Under the pieces are notes generated by a model that searched no databases, was not told where the DNA came from, and was given only the letters and a program-made list of their open reading frames with translations. This document shows positions 26,150 through 35,143 of a stretch of 64,000 nt of DNA, piece by piece. The stretch lies in the NCBI RefSeq assembly GCF_000337515.1, contig NZ_AOIQ01000017.1:115303-179302 (forward strand), in the 5' to 3' direction. A program made the position numbers and the translations under genes. How positions within the stretch are numbered: the stretch's first letter is position 1; the number at the start of each line of letters is the position of its first letter. This DNA comes from Halovivax asiaticus JCM 14624. Lineage in GTDB: Archaea > Halobacteriota > Halobacteria > Halobacteriales > Natrialbaceae.

Positions 26150-26608
26150 ATGGCCACGCCGAAGCCCGCACCCACCGTCGAAGAGGCGTTACACACCACG
26201 CTCGATCTGGAATTCGAGGACGCGGTCGCACACGTCCAGCTCGAACACGAGTACCAGGGGTTCGAGACCGTCGCGCTCACGCGCCTGGACGAGTACATCG
26301 AAGGGGTCCTCGGTGAGGCGATCCGGAAGACGGCCCTGATCGTCGTCTGCCACGCCGAAATCGCGAGGGATGCGCTCGAAATCGATCCGCAACTCGCGGG
26401 CCTGCTACCGTGTACGACCGTCGTCTACGAGGACGATGGCGCCGTCCACGCCTATCACGCCTCGACGACGAAGGCGATCCGCGATCTCGGCTGTGCACCG
26501 GGCGATTGCGGGCCGGCGGTCGAGGCGCTCGTCGAACAGACGGGTGACGTGATGGGTGACGTCTGGGCGAACATCGAGGCCCACGCCGCAAACGCCGACT
26601 CGTCGTAA
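26150..26608 (+). CDS. DUF302 family protein
   Basis: A 152-residue protein with the DUF302 pattern: a leading amphipathic region (EEALHTTLDLEFEDAVAHV), the strand ALIVVCHAEIARDAL, then LLPCTTVVYEDDGAVHAYH and a terminal helix. DUF302 proteins are small alpha/beta proteins sometimes linked to metal or sulfur metabolism, with no known reaction. C-terminal cysteines (LGCAPGDCGPAVEAL) are unusual and could bind a metal. The ATG at 26150 lies at leaderless distance from the TATA element at 26119-26130. Confidence 0.88.
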   Translation: MATPKPAPTVEEALHTTLDLEFEDAVAHVQLEHEYQGFETVALTRLDEYIEGVLGEAIRKTALIVVCHAEIARDALEIDPQLAGLLPCTTVVYEDDGAVHAYHASTTKAIRDLGCAPGDCGPAVEALVEQTGDVMGDVWANIEAHAANADSS

Positions 26609-26658
26609 TTTCGTTTCGCTGTCGCGGCTGGGGTACGCCTGTGGTGGACGTGGTGTTC

Positions 26659-26793
26659 TTACCGGACGATTTCGACCGGTCGATCCGTCGAGAGCCACCG
26701 GCCCTGTCGATCGGGGTCGCGCAGTTCGAGTCGTCCGTCCGCACTGACCACGAATTCGACGGGTTCACGCTCGCTGTCTCGTGTCGCTTCCAT
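26659..26793 (-). CDS. Small acidic protein, 44 aa
   Basis: A complete short frame from ATG 26793 to TAA 26659. The product begins MEATRDSEREPVEFVVSADG and ends RWLSTDRPVEIVR. The alternation VEFVVSADGRLELRD resembles a two-stranded sheet, and codon usage is haloarchaeal (mostly G/C in third position). It fits the many 40-60 residue haloarchaeal proteins of unknown role. No clear promoter is visible, and it is convergent with the DUF302 gene. Confidence 0.5.
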   Translation of the reverse strand: MEATRDSEREPVEFVVSADGRLELRDPDRQGRWLSTDRPVEIVR

Positions 26794-26972
26794 AGCCGGT
26801 CGGTCCCGGCGGACGCACAAGGGTACGGACGCCTTACTGACTGTTCGCCCGCCGAAGGCACCGGTTTACTGGTGCGACTGACGGTGCCAACGACGCGTTA
26901 TCGCTGTCACTCCCTAATTCCCGGCCGTCGACGGCCGAAGCGATTTCGGTGCTGGCCGCCCGAGCGGGACGT

Positions 26973-27752
26973 ATGTGTGGCCGGTACTCGCTGTTCGTCC
27001 CGCCGCCGGACGTCGAAGACCGATTCGACGCGCGGTTCGAACGCTCGTTCACCCCGACGTACAACGCCGCGCCGGGTCAGTCCGTCCCGGTCGTCACGGA
27101 CGAAGCACCGGAGACGATCCGGCAGCTCGAGTGGGGATTTACGCCGCCGTGGGCCGACGCCGATGGCGACCGGCTGATCAACGCGCGTGCCGAGACCCTC
27201 GCGGAGACGCGGAGCTTTCGTTCGGCGTACGTGAAACGGAATAGCGACGGTGAGTTCGACGAGGGGGCACCGTCAGATCGCGAAACGCCTGCAGCAGGGC
27301 GCTGTCTCGTCCTGGCCGACGGCTTCTACGAGTGGGTTCCGACCGAGAACGGGAAACAGCCCTACCGGATCACATTCGAGGACGATCGACCATTTGCGAT
27401 GGCGGGGCTGTGGGAGCGACGCGAGCCGTCGTCTGGCGCCTCACAGGCCGGTCTCGACGCGTTCGGCGGCGGCATCGAGCGCGCCGACGACGACGATGGG
27501 CTGTCGGAGACGGTGACGATCGTGACGATGGACCCGAACGAACTGGTGGGGGAGCTACACGATCGAATGCCGGCGATTCTCGAACCGGCCGCCGAACGTC
27601 GCTGGTTGCGCGAGCCGGATCCGGTCCCCGACCTGCGGCCGCACCCGTCCGACTCGATGACGGCGTATCCCGTCTCGACGGCCGTAAACGATCCGTCGTT
27701 CGACGATTCGTCGGTGGTCGAGTCGATAGACGGCGAGGCGAGCCCGGGCTAG
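26973..27752 (+). CDS. SRAP (YedK/HMCES) family abasic-site protein
   Basis: A 259-residue SOS response-associated peptidase-family protein that crosslinks to abasic sites in single-stranded DNA. The start must be ATG 26973, because the catalytic cysteine has to be residue 2 (MCGRYSLF) and is exposed by Met removal. Other landmarks are FTPTYNAAPGQSVPVV, WGFTPPWA, INARAETLAET, CLVLADGFYEW, the catalytic-His region GELHDRMPAIL and a C-terminal PVSTAVND. The stop lies in a CTAG shared with the stop of the convergent permease gene. Confidence 0.94.
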   Translation: MCGRYSLFVPPPDVEDRFDARFERSFTPTYNAAPGQSVPVVTDEAPETIRQLEWGFTPPWADADGDRLINARAETLAETRSFRSAYVKRNSDGEFDEGAPSDRETPAAGRCLVLADGFYEWVPTENGKQPYRITFEDDRPFAMAGLWERREPSSGASQAGLDAFGGGIERADDDDGLSETVTIVTMDPNELVGELHDRMPAILEPAAERRWLREPDPVPDLRPHPSDSMTAYPVSTAVNDPSFDDSSVVESIDGEASPG

Positions 27753-29389
27753 AGTCCTTCACGACCGCCCTGGGAGAGAAGGACGACCATCGAGAGACCG
27801 GAGACGATCAGCAGGATGATCGAAGGAATCACGGCGTACTGGTAGAAGGCCTGCTCCTGGGCCTCCCAGATGAGCGTGACGAGATTTTCGAACCCGAGCG
27901 GCTGGAGCAGCAGGGTCACCGGGAGCTCCTTCATCGCCGTCAGGAACACCAGCGCGGCGCCGGCGACGATGCCAGGCCTGACGAGTGGAAGGGTGATCCT
28001 GCGAAAGGCGGCCAGCGGCGAGGAGCCGAGCGTCTGGGCGGCCTCGGTGAGTTTCGGGTCGACCTGGAGCGTGTTCGTCCGGATGGTGCCGACCGCCTGG
28101 GGCATGAAGCGGACGACGTAGGCGAACACGAGCAGCGGAATCGTCTTGTAGATCGTCGGAACGAGGTCGAATCGCGTCCCGAGGGCGCCATCGTAGGCGG
28201 TGGCCGCCGAAACCAGCGCGAGCGCGAGCACGATTCCCGGCACGGCGAAGCCGACGTACGTCGCTCGATCGAAGAGGTCTGAAAGCCGCGAGTCGTGACG
28301 GGCCGCGAAGTAGGCGACGGGCAGGGCCGCCAGCACGGCGACGATGGCCGCAGCGGCGGCGACCTTCACCGAGTTGATGACGTGGAATCCCTGGAGTGCG
28401 AGTGCGTCGCTGGCGTTCGGGTCGGCGTTCACGACCCAGAGGCCGAGGATCCACAACGGGACGAGTAGTGCCGTTGCCGACACCGCTGCAGGCAACAGGG
28501 TGGCCGGCCAGCGCCACGTGCCGAGCGACACGGCCGGATCCGCGGCGTCACCGCGACCTGCGCCATCGCCGCCCGTCCGCCCTCCAGAACGGACGCGATA
28601 CTCCAGAGCCAGGACCACGAGGACGATGGCGAGCAACTGCAGCGAGAGGACGGCGGCGTACTCCGACTGGTAGCTCTGGAATTCGACGTAGATCTGGCGG
28701 GTGAATACCCGCAAGCGCATGATCGCAGGCGTCCCGAAGTCGGAGACGGCGTACAGCGCCGCCAGCAGGGCGCCTGCGGCGATTGCCGGGCGAATCTGGG
28801 GGAACGTCACCCGGCGAAATGCCTCCCATCGCCCGTGATCTAAGGTGCGCGCGGCGTCCAACAGCGTCCGGTCGAACGAGAGCAGGCCCGCTCGCGTCGT
28901 CAGGTAGACGTACGGATAGGTGTAGAGCGTGATGACGACGATCGATCCCGGCAGGCCGTAGATCTCCGGAATCCGCTCGACGCCCAGCGGCGCGAGGATC
29001 GACTGGAACTCCCCGCGCGGGCCGAACGCCGAGACGAACGAGAACGCGCCGATGTAACTCGGGATCACGAGCGGCAAGGCGACGACGACTGTCCAGAATC
29101 GCCGGAACGGCAGGTCCGTCTGGACTGTCAGCCACGCCAGTGGAACGCCCAGCAGGATCGATAGCGTCGTTACGCCGATTGTCAGCAGGATACTGTTGGT
29201 GAGCACCTCGGCCGTCAGCGGCCGGGTGAAGTCCGACCAGACCTGCTCTGGGTTGACCGTGAGCACCTCGAAGAGTAACCAGCTGATCGGCACCAGCATG
29301 CTCGCGGCGATCGCCCCCGACAGCAGTGTCAACCCGATCGGCAGCCCCTCACCCTCGCTGCGATCCGTGCGTACGTGTGGAATGTTCAT
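27749..29389 (-). CDS. Ferric iron ABC transporter permease (FbpB type, fused double permease)
   Basis: A 546-residue membrane protein with two tandem binding-protein-dependent permease domains, about 12 membrane segments. Each half carries an EAA-type loop that docks the ATPase: DAARTLDHGRWEAFRRVTFP in the first and EAAQTLGSSPLAAFRRITLP in the second. The fused arrangement is that of iron(III) and thiamine permeases (FbpB/ThiP). The iron operator at 29574-29587 and the binding protein at 35144 point to iron. Start: ATG 29389 is conventional; an in-frame GTG at 29521 would add 44 hydrophilic residues and lies closer to the shared promoter. No ATPase gene is in the window. Confidence 0.92.
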   Translation of the reverse strand: MNIPHVRTDRSEGEGLPIGLTLLSGAIAASMLVPISWLLFEVLTVNPEQVWSDFTRPLTAEVLTNSILLTIGVTTLSILLGVPLAWLTVQTDLPFRRFWTVVVALPLVIPSYIGAFSFVSAFGPRGEFQSILAPLGVERIPEIYGLPGSIVVITLYTYPYVYLTTRAGLLSFDRTLLDAARTLDHGRWEAFRRVTFPQIRPAIAAGALLAALYAVSDFGTPAIMRLRVFTRQIYVEFQSYQSEYAAVLSLQLLAIVLVVLALEYRVRSGGRTGGDGAGRGDAADPAVSLGTWRWPATLLPAAVSATALLVPLWILGLWVVNADPNASDALALQGFHVINSVKVAAAAAIVAVLAALPVAYFAARHDSRLSDLFDRATYVGFAVPGIVLALALVSAATAYDGALGTRFDLVPTIYKTIPLLVFAYVVRFMPQAVGTIRTNTLQVDPKLTEAAQTLGSSPLAAFRRITLPLVRPGIVAGAALVFLTAMKELPVTLLLQPLGFENLVTLIWEAQEQAFYQYAVIPSIILLIVSGLSMVVLLSQGGREGL

Positions 29390-29573
29390 AGATCGAGTGT
29401 TCAGTGCGTCTCGTCGGCGTGACTCGGTCGCCGACCGCTCGACGGTTTCCGTCGGCAGTTCGTGTGATCCGATTCGGCTGCGTCCACTTCCCGCCGTCGG
29501 TTCGTGGCCGATAACACCCACCAGACTCGCCGACGCCAGTTACTCGATCGGAGGCGTTCCAACGAATATAAGG

Positions 29574-29587
29574 TTTAGGTTTGCCTA
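29574..29587. promoter_or_regulatory. Iron-repressor operator (DtxR/SirR-type) in divergent promoter
   Basis: Perfect dyad TTAGG-TTTG-CCTAA. It directly follows the TATA element (GAATATAAGG, 29563-29572) of the plus-strand gene starting at 29597. On the minus strand the same AT block (CCTTATATTC) can serve the permease gene. Binding here would block both transcripts. Confidence 0.85.
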
Positions 29588-29596
29588 ATATCCGAC

Positions 29597-30112
29597 ATGG
29601 AGCTGTCACGGCGGGACGCGGTGGCCGCGCTGGCCGCAGTCGGGGCCGGCGCCGTGGCCGTCGGCACACATCTCAGCGGGACCGATCCCGAGGAAGACGA
29701 CGTGCTTCGACGAACGATGGTCGCCGCCGGCGAGGTGGTCTATCCTGGCGAAGTGAGCGGCGTCGCGGCGTTCGTCGAGACGTTCCTCGCCGGTCGCCTC
29801 GACGACGAGTCTCACGCCGCCGGCGTTCGAGAGGCCGTCGAGACCCTCGACGGGTACGCGGCGACGCGTCACGACGCGTCGTTCGCTGACCTGTCGGTCG
29901 AGCAGCGCGACGATCTGCTTCGGGCGGCGGGCGTGGCGACCGCGGCGGAGAATCCCGACGGCACCGAGGTCGAGCGAATTCAGTACTACGTGATCAACGA
30001 GTTGCTGCTCGCGCTGTATGCTTCGCCGGCGGGCGGCGAGCTGGTCGGTATCGAGAACCCGCCGGGCCACCCCGGCGGTACCGGGAGTTACCAGCGGGGG
30101 CCGACGCCGTGA
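29597..30112 (+). CDS. Gluconate 2-dehydrogenase subunit 3-like protein with Tat signal
   Basis: A 171-residue protein with an N-terminal twin-arginine signal (MELSRRDAVAALAAVGAGAV) and a body like the small subunit (subunit 3) of membrane-bound gluconate 2-dehydrogenase-type enzymes: VYPGEVSGVAAFVETFLAGR, then ERIQYYVINELLLALYA and the C-terminal GIENPPGHPGGTGSY. This subunit accompanies a GMC-type FAD subunit and helps its export and assembly. The GMC gene follows with a 4 nt overlap. The ATG lies at leaderless distance from the TATA element, and the iron operator sits between the two. Confidence 0.88.
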   Translation: MELSRRDAVAALAAVGAGAVAVGTHLSGTDPEEDDVLRRTMVAAGEVVYPGEVSGVAAFVETFLAGRLDDESHAAGVREAVETLDGYAATRHDASFADLSVEQRDDLLRAAGVATAAENPDGTEVERIQYYVINELLLALYASPAGGELVGIENPPGHPGGTGSYQRGPTP

Positions 30113-31740
30113 GCGACTGGTCGCCCGCCGAAACGGCCGAACCGACTGCCGGGGCGAGCGATCGCACCCCGGTCGCGGACGCCGACGTTTGCGTCGTCGG
30201 CGCTGGCCCCGCCGGCGCGCTGGTCGCCGACCGGCTGGCAGCGGCCGGGAAGGAGGTGGTCGTCCTGGAGGCCGGTCCCCGGTTCGATCCGGCGGACCGC
30301 CGTGCGCGCCAGGAGCGATTTCTCCGGCCGTCGGCCGGTCGCCAAGCCGTCTGGGATGGGGACCCCGAACGCGACGCCTACGGCGCCTCCGGGGAAGCCC
30401 ATTACCCGCTGAACCGGGCCCGCGTCAAGGGGGTCGGCGGCACGACGCTGCACTGGCAGGGGATGGTGATGCGCCTCCACGAGGACGACTTCGCCTCACA
30501 GAGCACCCGCGGCGTCGGCGTCGACTGGCCCTTCGACTACGACGCCCTCCAGCCGTACTACGCCGCCGCCGAGCGCGAACTCGGCGTGGCCGGCGCCAGC
30601 GACAACCCTCACGCCCCGCCGCGAGAGGATCCCCACCCGCTGCCTGCCTTCCCGCCCTCCTACAGCGACTCGCTGTTCGCCGAGGCCTGCGAGGCGCTGG
30701 AAATCGATACCCATTCGGTGCCCAACGCTCGCAATTCCGAGCGATACGACGATCGGAGCGCCTGCGTCGGCTACGGAACCTGTCAGCCAGTCTGTCCCTC
30801 CGGGGCGAAGTACGACGCGACCGTCCACGTCGAACGCGCCGAGGAACGTGGCGCGACCGTGATCGATCAGGCGCCCGTCCAGCGACTGGACCACGACGCC
30901 GACCGACTCACCGCCGCCGTCTACGCGACGCCCGACGGAGAGACTCACCGGCAGGAGGCCGACGCGTTCGTTCTCGCCGCGGGCGGCGTCGAGACGCCCC
31001 GGCTCCTCTTGCTTTCGGATTCGCCGCACTATCCCGACGGTCTCGCCAACTCCAGCGGTCGCGTCGGTCAGTTCTTCATGGACCACCTGTTCGCCGGCAC
31101 CTGGGGTGTCCTCGACGAACCGACGCGCCAGCACCACGTCGGCTTTCTCACGAGCGAGTCCCACCAGTTCTACGACGACGCGGACGACGAGGTGGGGCCG
31201 TTCAAACTCGAATTCTTCAATTACGCCGGTCCTACGCCGGTCGGGCTCGCGCTCACCGGCGACGACTGGGGTGACGACCTGCTGGAGCGCATCCGAGGGG
31301 AGTACGGTCGCCACGTCGCCGTCGGTGCGCTCGTCGAGACGCTCCCGCGGGCGGACAGTTACGTCGCGCTCGACCCCGAACGGACCGACGACCACGGCAA
31401 TCCGGCCCCGCACGTCCACTGGTCCGTCGGCGAGCGCGCTCGCAACACGCTCGCCCGCGCGAACGAGGTGCAGGAGGCAATCCTCGAAGAACTCGGTGCG
31501 GAGATCACCTATCAGGAGGGCCCCGACCGCACCATCCCCGCGAACCACCACATGGGGACCACCCGGATGGGAACCGATCCCACCGAGAGCGTCGTCGGCC
31601 CCGACCTGCGAACCCACGACCTCGACAACTGCTGGATCGCCTCCAGCAGCGTCTTCCCTACTGGCGGCGCGCTGAACCCCACCCTGACCATCGCCGCACT
31701 CGCCCTCAAGTGTGCCGACCACGTCGAGGCGTCGCTCTGA
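30109..31740 (+). CDS. GMC family FAD-dependent oxidoreductase
   Basis: A 543-residue flavoprotein that starts at a GTG within the stop of the preceding gene. The FAD-binding motif is VCVVGAGPAGALVADRLAAA (about 26-45), and GVGGTTLHWQGMVMRL is the GMC signature. The substrate side ends with NHHMGTTRMGTDP and GGALNPTLTIAALAL. A cysteine cluster CVGYGTCQPVCPSGA sits mid-protein and is typical of sugar-acid/gluconate dehydrogenase-type GMC subunits. With its Tat-signal partner it should form a dehydrogenase outside the cytoplasmic membrane that oxidises a sugar or alcohol. The substrate is unknown. It is controlled with the iron operator at 29574. Confidence 0.92.
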   Translation: MSDWSPAETAEPTAGASDRTPVADADVCVVGAGPAGALVADRLAAAGKEVVVLEAGPRFDPADRRARQERFLRPSAGRQAVWDGDPERDAYGASGEAHYPLNRARVKGVGGTTLHWQGMVMRLHEDDFASQSTRGVGVDWPFDYDALQPYYAAAERELGVAGASDNPHAPPREDPHPLPAFPPSYSDSLFAEACEALEIDTHSVPNARNSERYDDRSACVGYGTCQPVCPSGAKYDATVHVERAEERGATVIDQAPVQRLDHDADRLTAAVYATPDGETHRQEADAFVLAAGGVETPRLLLLSDSPHYPDGLANSSGRVGQFFMDHLFAGTWGVLDEPTRQHHVGFLTSESHQFYDDADDEVGPFKLEFFNYAGPTPVGLALTGDDWGDDLLERIRGEYGRHVAVGALVETLPRADSYVALDPERTDDHGNPAPHVHWSVGERARNTLARANEVQEAILEELGAEITYQEGPDRTIPANHHMGTTRMGTDPTESVVGPDLRTHDLDNCWIASSSVFPTGGALNPTLTIAALALKCADHVEASL

Positions 31741-31754
31741 CGCACAGCGATGAT

Positions 31755-31768
31755 TTAGGCAAACCTAA
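31755..31768. promoter_or_regulatory. Iron-repressor operator upstream of GT2 gene
   Basis: Perfect dyad TTAGG-CAAA-CCTAA directly before the TATA element AAATATAAGG (31769-31778). It covers the BRE position of the promoter for the gene starting at 31802. Confidence 0.85.
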
Positions 31769-31801
31769 AAATATAAGGCCGGCCGGACGAGAGTACCGGC
31801 A

Positions 31802-32662
31802 ATGAGTACCCTCGACGCGGGCTCGACGGACGGCGGCACCGACGAAGAACCGACCGACGACGGCGGATCGGCGGCGGTAGACACCGATCCCGGAACAGCC
31901 GAGGAGGCGGGAAGCACCGAGACGGCCGATACAGGTGCTGGAGCCGAGATGGACGATACAGGGACTGGAGCCGCGACGGACGACGCGTTCACCTTCGCGG
32001 ACGTGAGCGTCGTGATGGGAACCTACAACGAGGAGGCGGCCATCGGCACCGTCATCGACGACATCGCTGCGGTGACCGACGGCGAGGCCGAGGTCGTCTG
32101 CGTCGACGGTTCCAGTGACCGGACCCCCGAGATCGCTCGCGAGCGCGGTGCCACGGTGATCGAACAGGAGCCCCAGGGCTACGGCGTCGCCGTCCGGGAG
32201 GCGATCCTGACACCCGATCGACCGATCGTCGTCACGACCGACTGTGACGACACCTACCCGATGGAGCAACTGCCCGAGTTCCTCGCGCTAATCAACGAGG
32301 GCTACGACGTCGTCAGCGGTGACCGCCTCTACCACGGCGCCGAGGCGATGCCCGCGTTCAACCGCTTCGGCAACCACGCCTTCGCCGCCGTCGCGAGCGT
32401 CCTGATGGGGACTCGGGTCCACGACACGACGACGGGGATGCGCGCTTACCGCCGCGAGGTCGTCGAGGACATCGAGTGGACCGAGAACACTGGCCTCTCC
32501 GCGGAACTGCTGATCCGGCCGCTGATGCGGGGGTACGCCATCCGTGAACACCCGATCGCCTACGGCGAGCGCGCCGGCGAGACCAAACTCGATCCGCTCC
32601 AGGGTGGCGCCGCCATCGCGAAATCCATCGTGAAGGTCGCCCTCGAAGAGCGGTTCCGGTAA
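31802..32662 (+). CDS. Glycosyltransferase family 2, dolichol-phosphate-sugar synthase-like
   Basis: A 286-residue GT2 enzyme. After about 60 residues of acidic low-complexity sequence comes a GT-A domain: VSVVMGTYNEEAAIGTVIDD, VVCVDGSSDRTPEIARERG, GYGVAVREAI, and the metal-binding acidic motif TTDCDDTYP. It ends RAYRREVVEDI and KSIVKVALEERFR and has no C-terminal membrane anchor. It resembles AglJ/DPM1-type enzymes that load a sugar onto dolichol phosphate for N-glycosylation or surface glycan synthesis. Its promoter carries an iron operator, so expression should rise under iron limitation. It converges with the GT39-like gene. Confidence 0.9.
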   Translation: MSTLDAGSTDGGTDEEPTDDGGSAAVDTDPGTAEEAGSTETADTGAGAEMDDTGTGAATDDAFTFADVSVVMGTYNEEAAIGTVIDDIAAVTDGEAEVVCVDGSSDRTPEIARERGATVIEQEPQGYGVAVREAILTPDRPIVVTTDCDDTYPMEQLPEFLALINEGYDVVSGDRLYHGAEAMPAFNRFGNHAFAAVASVLMGTRVHDTTTGMRAYRREVVEDIEWTENTGLSAELLIRPLMRGYAIREHPIAYGERAGETKLDPLQGGAAIAKSIVKVALEERFR

Positions 32663-32774
32663 CCGGTCGCGCCGACGCCTCCGTTCTCGCCGTTCCTCGT
32701 CCCAGCGACCGTCCCCTGTTCCTCGGCGACGACTGCAACGACCCGGGCGAGGCTGCAGAACCGTCCTCGCTCGT

Positions 32775-35120
32775 TTATTCCCGCCCGTCCAACTCTGTCT
32801 CGAAGGAGACACCGTCGAGGGACAGGTCCGGTTCTCCAGGGACGTACGTACCCTCGTCCGCACACCGCGTGACGAGCGTGCACACGGTTCGCTCCGCCGG
32901 CCAGAGCACCTCGACGCCCTCGTCAGTACTCCGGACGGGGACCTCCTGGCGGTAGGTGAGCGACGACCCGACCGTCTCGTGCATCGTCACCGAGAGGGCC
33001 AGGTCGTCGACATCGTCGAGCGCGACCGACCCGTTCTCGACCGGCTCAGCCGATTCTGCACCGTCTTCGGCGGACTCTGTCGACCCCGCCCTGTCATTGG
33101 CGGGCTTGTCCAACCCCGCCCCATCGTCACCCGTCTCGTTGGAGCCAGTTCCGTCGTCGACGGTTACCAGTTCGGCGCGACCGTCCGTGACTCGCCACTC
33201 GACCGTGACCGCGTCGCCGGGCTCGTGAACCCGGTGGGTGGCCGTCTCGCCGTCGGTCGTTTCGAGACGCACGATCGCGCTCTCGACGGTGGTGAGGGTG
33301 CCGACGCGGGTTTCGCCGTCGAAGCTCGTTCCCTCTCGGAGCGTTACCTCTTGGAGCGTCGGCACGTATTCGTCGTCGGGATCGGGCGACCACTCGCCGT
33401 GGGCGGCGTAGCGGTAGTAGGTACGATCGGGATAGGCGTCGAGCACCGCGAAGTCCCGTTCGACGCCGCCGTCCAGGGCGTACACCACCTCGCCGTCGAG
33501 CCCGGGGTCGTTGCGCAGCGCCTGGAACGGGTGGCCGAGCCACTCCCCGTATTCCGGAGGGAGGAACACGAGCGCGTTCTCGAGGTCCGCCTCTTCGAAC
33601 GGTTCGTAGGCCGTCTCGAACTTCTCGGTGTGGGCGGCGTGGCGTTCGACCGGCGTCGAGACGACCGCGGCGTTGGCGCCGCCGATCGCGAGCGCGCTCA
33701 CGAGTGCGACGGCGATAGCTACCCGGCGCGCTCCATTCGTGGAGGTGCGCGCGGTCAGCCACGCGTGGACGCGTCCGCGCCGGAGGGTCCGCCAGGCCGC
33801 GACGAGCGCGACCCCTGCGAACACCGCGAGGACAGGGAGCGTGTCGAAGTAGTAGTACGGTCCGAACTGCGAGAGGAGGCCGTCGGTGGGGTCGGTCATC
33901 GTCGCGAGCGCGTTACGGTTGCCCCAGAACGCCAAATTCCCGAGAACGACCGCCGGCAGGACACCGGCGAGGAGAATGCCAGCGGTCCGGCCGTGATCGG
34001 CGTCGTCGGTCCCTCCGATCGACACGGCGTCGCCCGGAATCCACCGACGAACGGCGAGTCCGAGCCCGCAGATGGCCAGGAGTGTGCCGACCGGACCCGC
34101 GGTCATCCAGCGGGCCGCGTAGTACCGGAGGACGTACCCGTTCGATTCGAGTGCGAGCGCCGGCGTGTAGTCGATGCTGTGGTCCAGCAACTCCCGACGG
34201 CCGAAGCCGGGGCCGTCCATGGGGGCGAAGGCCTGATAGGGGAACACGAGCGGCGACCCGGTGACGCGGGCGTTGTACGCGAGCGTCAGTGCGACGAACG
34301 AAAGCCCGAGCACGCCCGTGAGTGCGTTACGCCGAATCGGGTCAGGTACCGGACGGCGGACGGCGCCGACGCCCTCGCGACGGACGGTCCCCACGACCTG
34401 CCAGAGCGCGTGGGCGATGAACGGTGTGGCGAACAACACCGCCGTGTACGGCCGGGCGAAGAACGCCAGCCCGACGGCGACGCCCGCCGCCGCGGCGCTC
34501 GGGAGGTGGCCGTTGCGGACGCCGCGGAGGTAGGCGACGGCGAACAACAGGTTCAGGAACGTGGTCGGCGCGTAGGGGATGAAGACCGAGGAAGTGAGCA
34601 GCGCGAGCGGTGATGCGGCGAAGACGGCTGCGGCGACGACGCCGACCGACCGATCGAAGATCGTCGATCCAAGGACGTAGACCAGCGCCGCGTTTCCCGC
34701 CGCCACGACCGCGAGCGTCACTCGCGGCTCCCCGAAGAGGGCCATCGAGACGGCGAACATCCCCGACGGAACCGGACTGTACTTCGGGTAGAGGCGGCCG
34801 CCGTCCTGGACGAAGAACCAGGGGCGGACGGCGTCGGCGAGCGCGCCCGCGTGAAGTTCCACCTGCCCCTCCAGGAGCATCGCCGCCTGCATCAGGTAGA
34901 CGGCCTCGTCGTCGTTGGTCGAGTGGTACGGAAAGAGTCGCGTGGCGAGGACGAACACCGCCAGCCCCGCGAGGAGTGAGACGGCGAGTGCGAGCAAGCG
35001 ATAGCGATCTGCCGATGTCAGTTCACCCGCAACGAGACGGCGGCCAAACCGGCGGCCCCGACGGACGGACCGGCGGCCGCGGTCGAGAAGTGGACGGGAT
35101 GGGGAACGGGGCGGGGACAC
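32775..35120 (-). CDS. GT39-like membrane glycosyltransferase
   Basis: A 781-residue integral membrane protein. About 12 membrane segments (residues 40-545) begin with an extracytoplasmic acidic motif after the first helix (TNDDEAVYLMQAAMLLEG), like the catalytic loop of ArnT/PMT-type transferases that use lipid-linked sugars. Then FPYHST, ASPLALLTSSVFIPYAPT and PYYYFDTLPVLAVFAGV. The last 220 residues are a soluble, beta-rich domain with an acidic Gly/Asn/Glu linker. The GTG start lies 23 bp behind the stop of the iron-binding-protein gene, so both are probably one transcription unit under the operator at 36276. Confidence 0.85.
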   Translation of the reverse strand: MSPPRSPSRPLLDRGRRSVRRGRRFGRRLVAGELTSADRYRLLALAVSLLAGLAVFVLATRLFPYHSTNDDEAVYLMQAAMLLEGQVELHAGALADAVRPWFFVQDGGRLYPKYSPVPSGMFAVSMALFGEPRVTLAVVAAGNAALVYVLGSTIFDRSVGVVAAAVFAASPLALLTSSVFIPYAPTTFLNLLFAVAYLRGVRNGHLPSAAAAGVAVGLAFFARPYTAVLFATPFIAHALWQVVGTVRREGVGAVRRPVPDPIRRNALTGVLGLSFVALTLAYNARVTGSPLVFPYQAFAPMDGPGFGRRELLDHSIDYTPALALESNGYVLRYYAARWMTAGPVGTLLAICGLGLAVRRWIPGDAVSIGGTDDADHGRTAGILLAGVLPAVVLGNLAFWGNRNALATMTDPTDGLLSQFGPYYYFDTLPVLAVFAGVALVAAWRTLRRGRVHAWLTARTSTNGARRVAIAVALVSALAIGGANAAVVSTPVERHAAHTEKFETAYEPFEEADLENALVFLPPEYGEWLGHPFQALRNDPGLDGEVVYALDGGVERDFAVLDAYPDRTYYRYAAHGEWSPDPDDEYVPTLQEVTLREGTSFDGETRVGTLTTVESAIVRLETTDGETATHRVHEPGDAVTVEWRVTDGRAELVTVDDGTGSNETGDDGAGLDKPANDRAGSTESAEDGAESAEPVENGSVALDDVDDLALSVTMHETVGSSLTYRQEVPVRSTDEGVEVLWPAERTVCTLVTRCADEGTYVPGEPDLSLDGVSFETELDGRE

Positions 35121-35143
35121 GAATTGTGTTGGGTGACGCTCGC

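Noticed and set aside
25492..26298. A 268-codon minus-strand frame through the tRNA-linked repeats
   Set aside because: It translates the palindromic units and part of the DUF302 gene's reverse strand. Such products recur as mis-annotations in haloarchaea and show no independent coding signal.
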